A DNA stretch of 7,054 nucleotides from JAJFTV01 sp964426355 (GTDB lineage Bacteria > Chloroflexota > Anaerolineae > Anaerolineales > Anaerolineaceae): NCBI GenBank assembly GCA_964426355.1, contig CAYRRA010000208.1, forward strand, positions 1 through 7,054, read 5' to 3'. Shown one piece after another: positions 5,862 to 7,054 of the stretch (its first letter is position 1; each line of letters starts with the position of its first letter). The notes under the pieces are model-generated. The model saw only the letters and a program-made list of their open reading frames with translations. It did no database searches and was not told the DNA's origin. A program made the translations under genes and the position numbers.

Positions 5862-7006
5862 TTTTCAAATTCTCCTGTTCCCTGGTAAACCACTTCACCT
5901 TTCACGATCATGGCTTCCACATGCGCCCGGAAAGTAACCAGCGGGTTTGCGCTGTACACCACGATATCCGCCTGCTTGCCTTCCGCCAGCGAGCCGATAC
6001 AGTCATCGATGCCCAGCGCCCTGGCAGGGTTAATCGTCATCATCTGCAATGCTTCCTCCGGGTCCGCGCCTGCCTGCACCATGCGGATGGCGCTCCACAG
6101 CAGCGTCTCGCGCCCGGCAAAACCACCGTCGCCCGAATTGGAGAGGCAGATTAGCGCCCCTTCACGCTGCATCTTGAGCACCTGCACCAGGTCGGTCTGG
6201 TAGCTGACTGCCAGACCGCTGTTTTGCAGTTGACCCAGCATCACCGGCACACCCGCCTCCAGGATCGCATCAGCGCACTTTTCCGGTTGATAGGCATTAT
6301 GCAGCACCAGCCGGATGTTGAACTCCTGGGCAATGCGGATGATGGCGGCAATCTCCGCTGCTGTGAGGGCGTTCATCACCAGCGGTACCTCACGCCTGAG
6401 AACCGATGCCATCGCTTCTTTTTTGGCATCCAGTGGTTTTTCTTCCTTCTCCATGTACTCATGCGTTTCGGTGAAAGCATTGCGTAAAATGGATGCGATC
6501 CCCATCTTGGTCATCGGCGCAACACCGCGCTTGCCGTAGGACTGCTTCACCTCGACGGTAAAATTACCCTTTAACGCAGCGAACTCCTTGATGCACATGC
6601 TTTTGATGGTATTACCGGCGGTGTTATACACACCCATCTGCCCCGAGAGCACATTACCCCCACCAGGCGATGCCCCAAAAGCAGTGATACCGGTGTAATG
6701 GTACTGCTGCAGGGCTACCTCGCGCCGGTCGAGCGCATCCTTCACATTGAGATGCGGGGTGAGCGGGTCTGTGATTTCGTTGTGATCGCCCTTTCTGAAA
6801 TCGGTAAAGTCAATCAAACCCACGCTGGTACAGGGCGCAATAAAACCGGGGAAAACCTCTTTACCGGAGACATCGATCACTTCAGCACCTGGCGCAGACA
6901 GATCCTTACCGATTTTCTTAACCAGGACATCTTCGACCAGAACATCGCTGGCCAGTTTGATCTCCCCTGTTCCACAGTGGACATTTCCACCTTTAATTAA
7001 CAGCAT
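5852..7006 (-). CDS. Amidohydrolase-fold paralog lacking metal ligands (predicted pseudoenzyme)
   Basis: This 384-residue protein is colinear with the gene that follows it: both begin MLLIK, share NE(M/I)TDP(V/L)TP at 76-84 and the MTKMGIA-type segment near 165-171, and end with the same amidohydrolase C-terminal signature (MMTINPARALG, then GSLAEGKQADIVVY). At the active site, the HxH is Cys59-x-Ser61 (IAPCTSVG), the strand-5 His is Asn212 (VMNALT), and the strand-8 Asp is Asn290 (CLSNSG); only the strand-6 His (His236) remains. It cannot bind metals in the usual way. The reading frame is intact, with no stops, so it is a maintained protein and not a decaying gene. A strong AGGAGGTGA Shine-Dalgarno site at 7011-7019 suggests good expression. 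It is the first visible gene of the operon. It probably pairs with the active paralog as a structural or regulatory subunit (inference). Confidence 0.88.
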   Translation of the reverse strand: MLLIKGGNVHCGTGEIKLASDVLVEDVLVKKIGKDLSAPGAEVIDVSGKEVFPGFIAPCTSVGLIDFTDFRKGDHNEITDPLTPHLNVKDALDRREVALQQYHYTGITAFGASPGGGNVLSGQMGVYNTAGNTIKSMCIKEFAALKGNFTVEVKQSYGKRGVAPMTKMGIASILRNAFTETHEYMEKEEKPLDAKKEAMASVLRREVPLVMNALTAAEIAAIIRIAQEFNIRLVLHNAYQPEKCADAILEAGVPVMLGQLQNSGLAVSYQTDLVQVLKMQREGALICLSNSGDGGFAGRETLLWSAIRMVQAGADPEEALQMMTINPARALGIDDCIGSLAEGKQADIVVYSANPLVTFRAHVEAMIVKGEVVYQGTGEFEKCC

Positions 7007-7054
7007 ACCTTCACCTCCTGGGGATGAGCACGATTTCTGATTTTTGTAAAAAAT

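Overview
The window carries six protein-coding genes: two on the left on the + strand, and four on the right on the - strand that probably form one operon. It looks like bacterial chromosome of moderate GC content, with dense genes and clear Shine-Dalgarno sites. The gene mix would fit a Chloroflexota (Anaerolineae-like) bacterium: an EmrE-type SMR pump, a PilZ protein with an extended N-terminal domain, a bacterial S10 carboxypeptidase, an M24 peptidase and an amidohydrolase pair. That placement is inference from gene content only. There is no rRNA, tRNA, CRISPR array or transposase.

Left part (1-1586, + strand). A solitary small multidrug resistance (SMR) transporter at 227-562 keeps the EmrE-numbered residues E14, Y40, Y60 and W63. 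After a 286-bp spacer with a good sigma70-like promoter (700-729) comes a 245-residue PilZ-domain protein at 849-1586. Its DxSxxG motif is intact, but the arginine pair that normally binds cyclic di-GMP appears to be replaced.

Assembly join (1573-1782). A run of 100 N is flanked on both sides by the same 55 bp. This is most simply two contigs that overlap by one k-mer and were padded instead of merged. The true distance between the convergent PilZ and carboxypeptidase genes is then probably about 32 bp.

Right part (1774-7006, - strand, read right to left). Two paralogous amidohydrolases of 384 residues each overlap by 10 bp. The first-transcribed copy (5852-7006) has lost most of the metal ligands (HxH replaced by CxS, His by Asn, Asp by Asn). 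The second (4707-5861) keeps the HxH, His, His and Asp set. They are followed by an M24 Xaa-Pro-type aminopeptidase/prolidase with all five metal ligands and an S10 serine carboxypeptidase with a complete catalytic triad. None has an evident signal peptide. The set suggests intracellular breakdown of peptides or dipeptides, with the degenerate amidohydrolase as a probable structural or regulatory partner of the active one.

A 33-bp element (30/33 identical) with internal GGGATC/GATCCC symmetry occurs in two intergenic regions, upstream of the SMR gene and between the amidohydrolases and the M24 gene. It may be a dispersed repeat or a shared operator. The most interesting items are the enzyme/pseudoenzyme amidohydrolase pair and this repeat.
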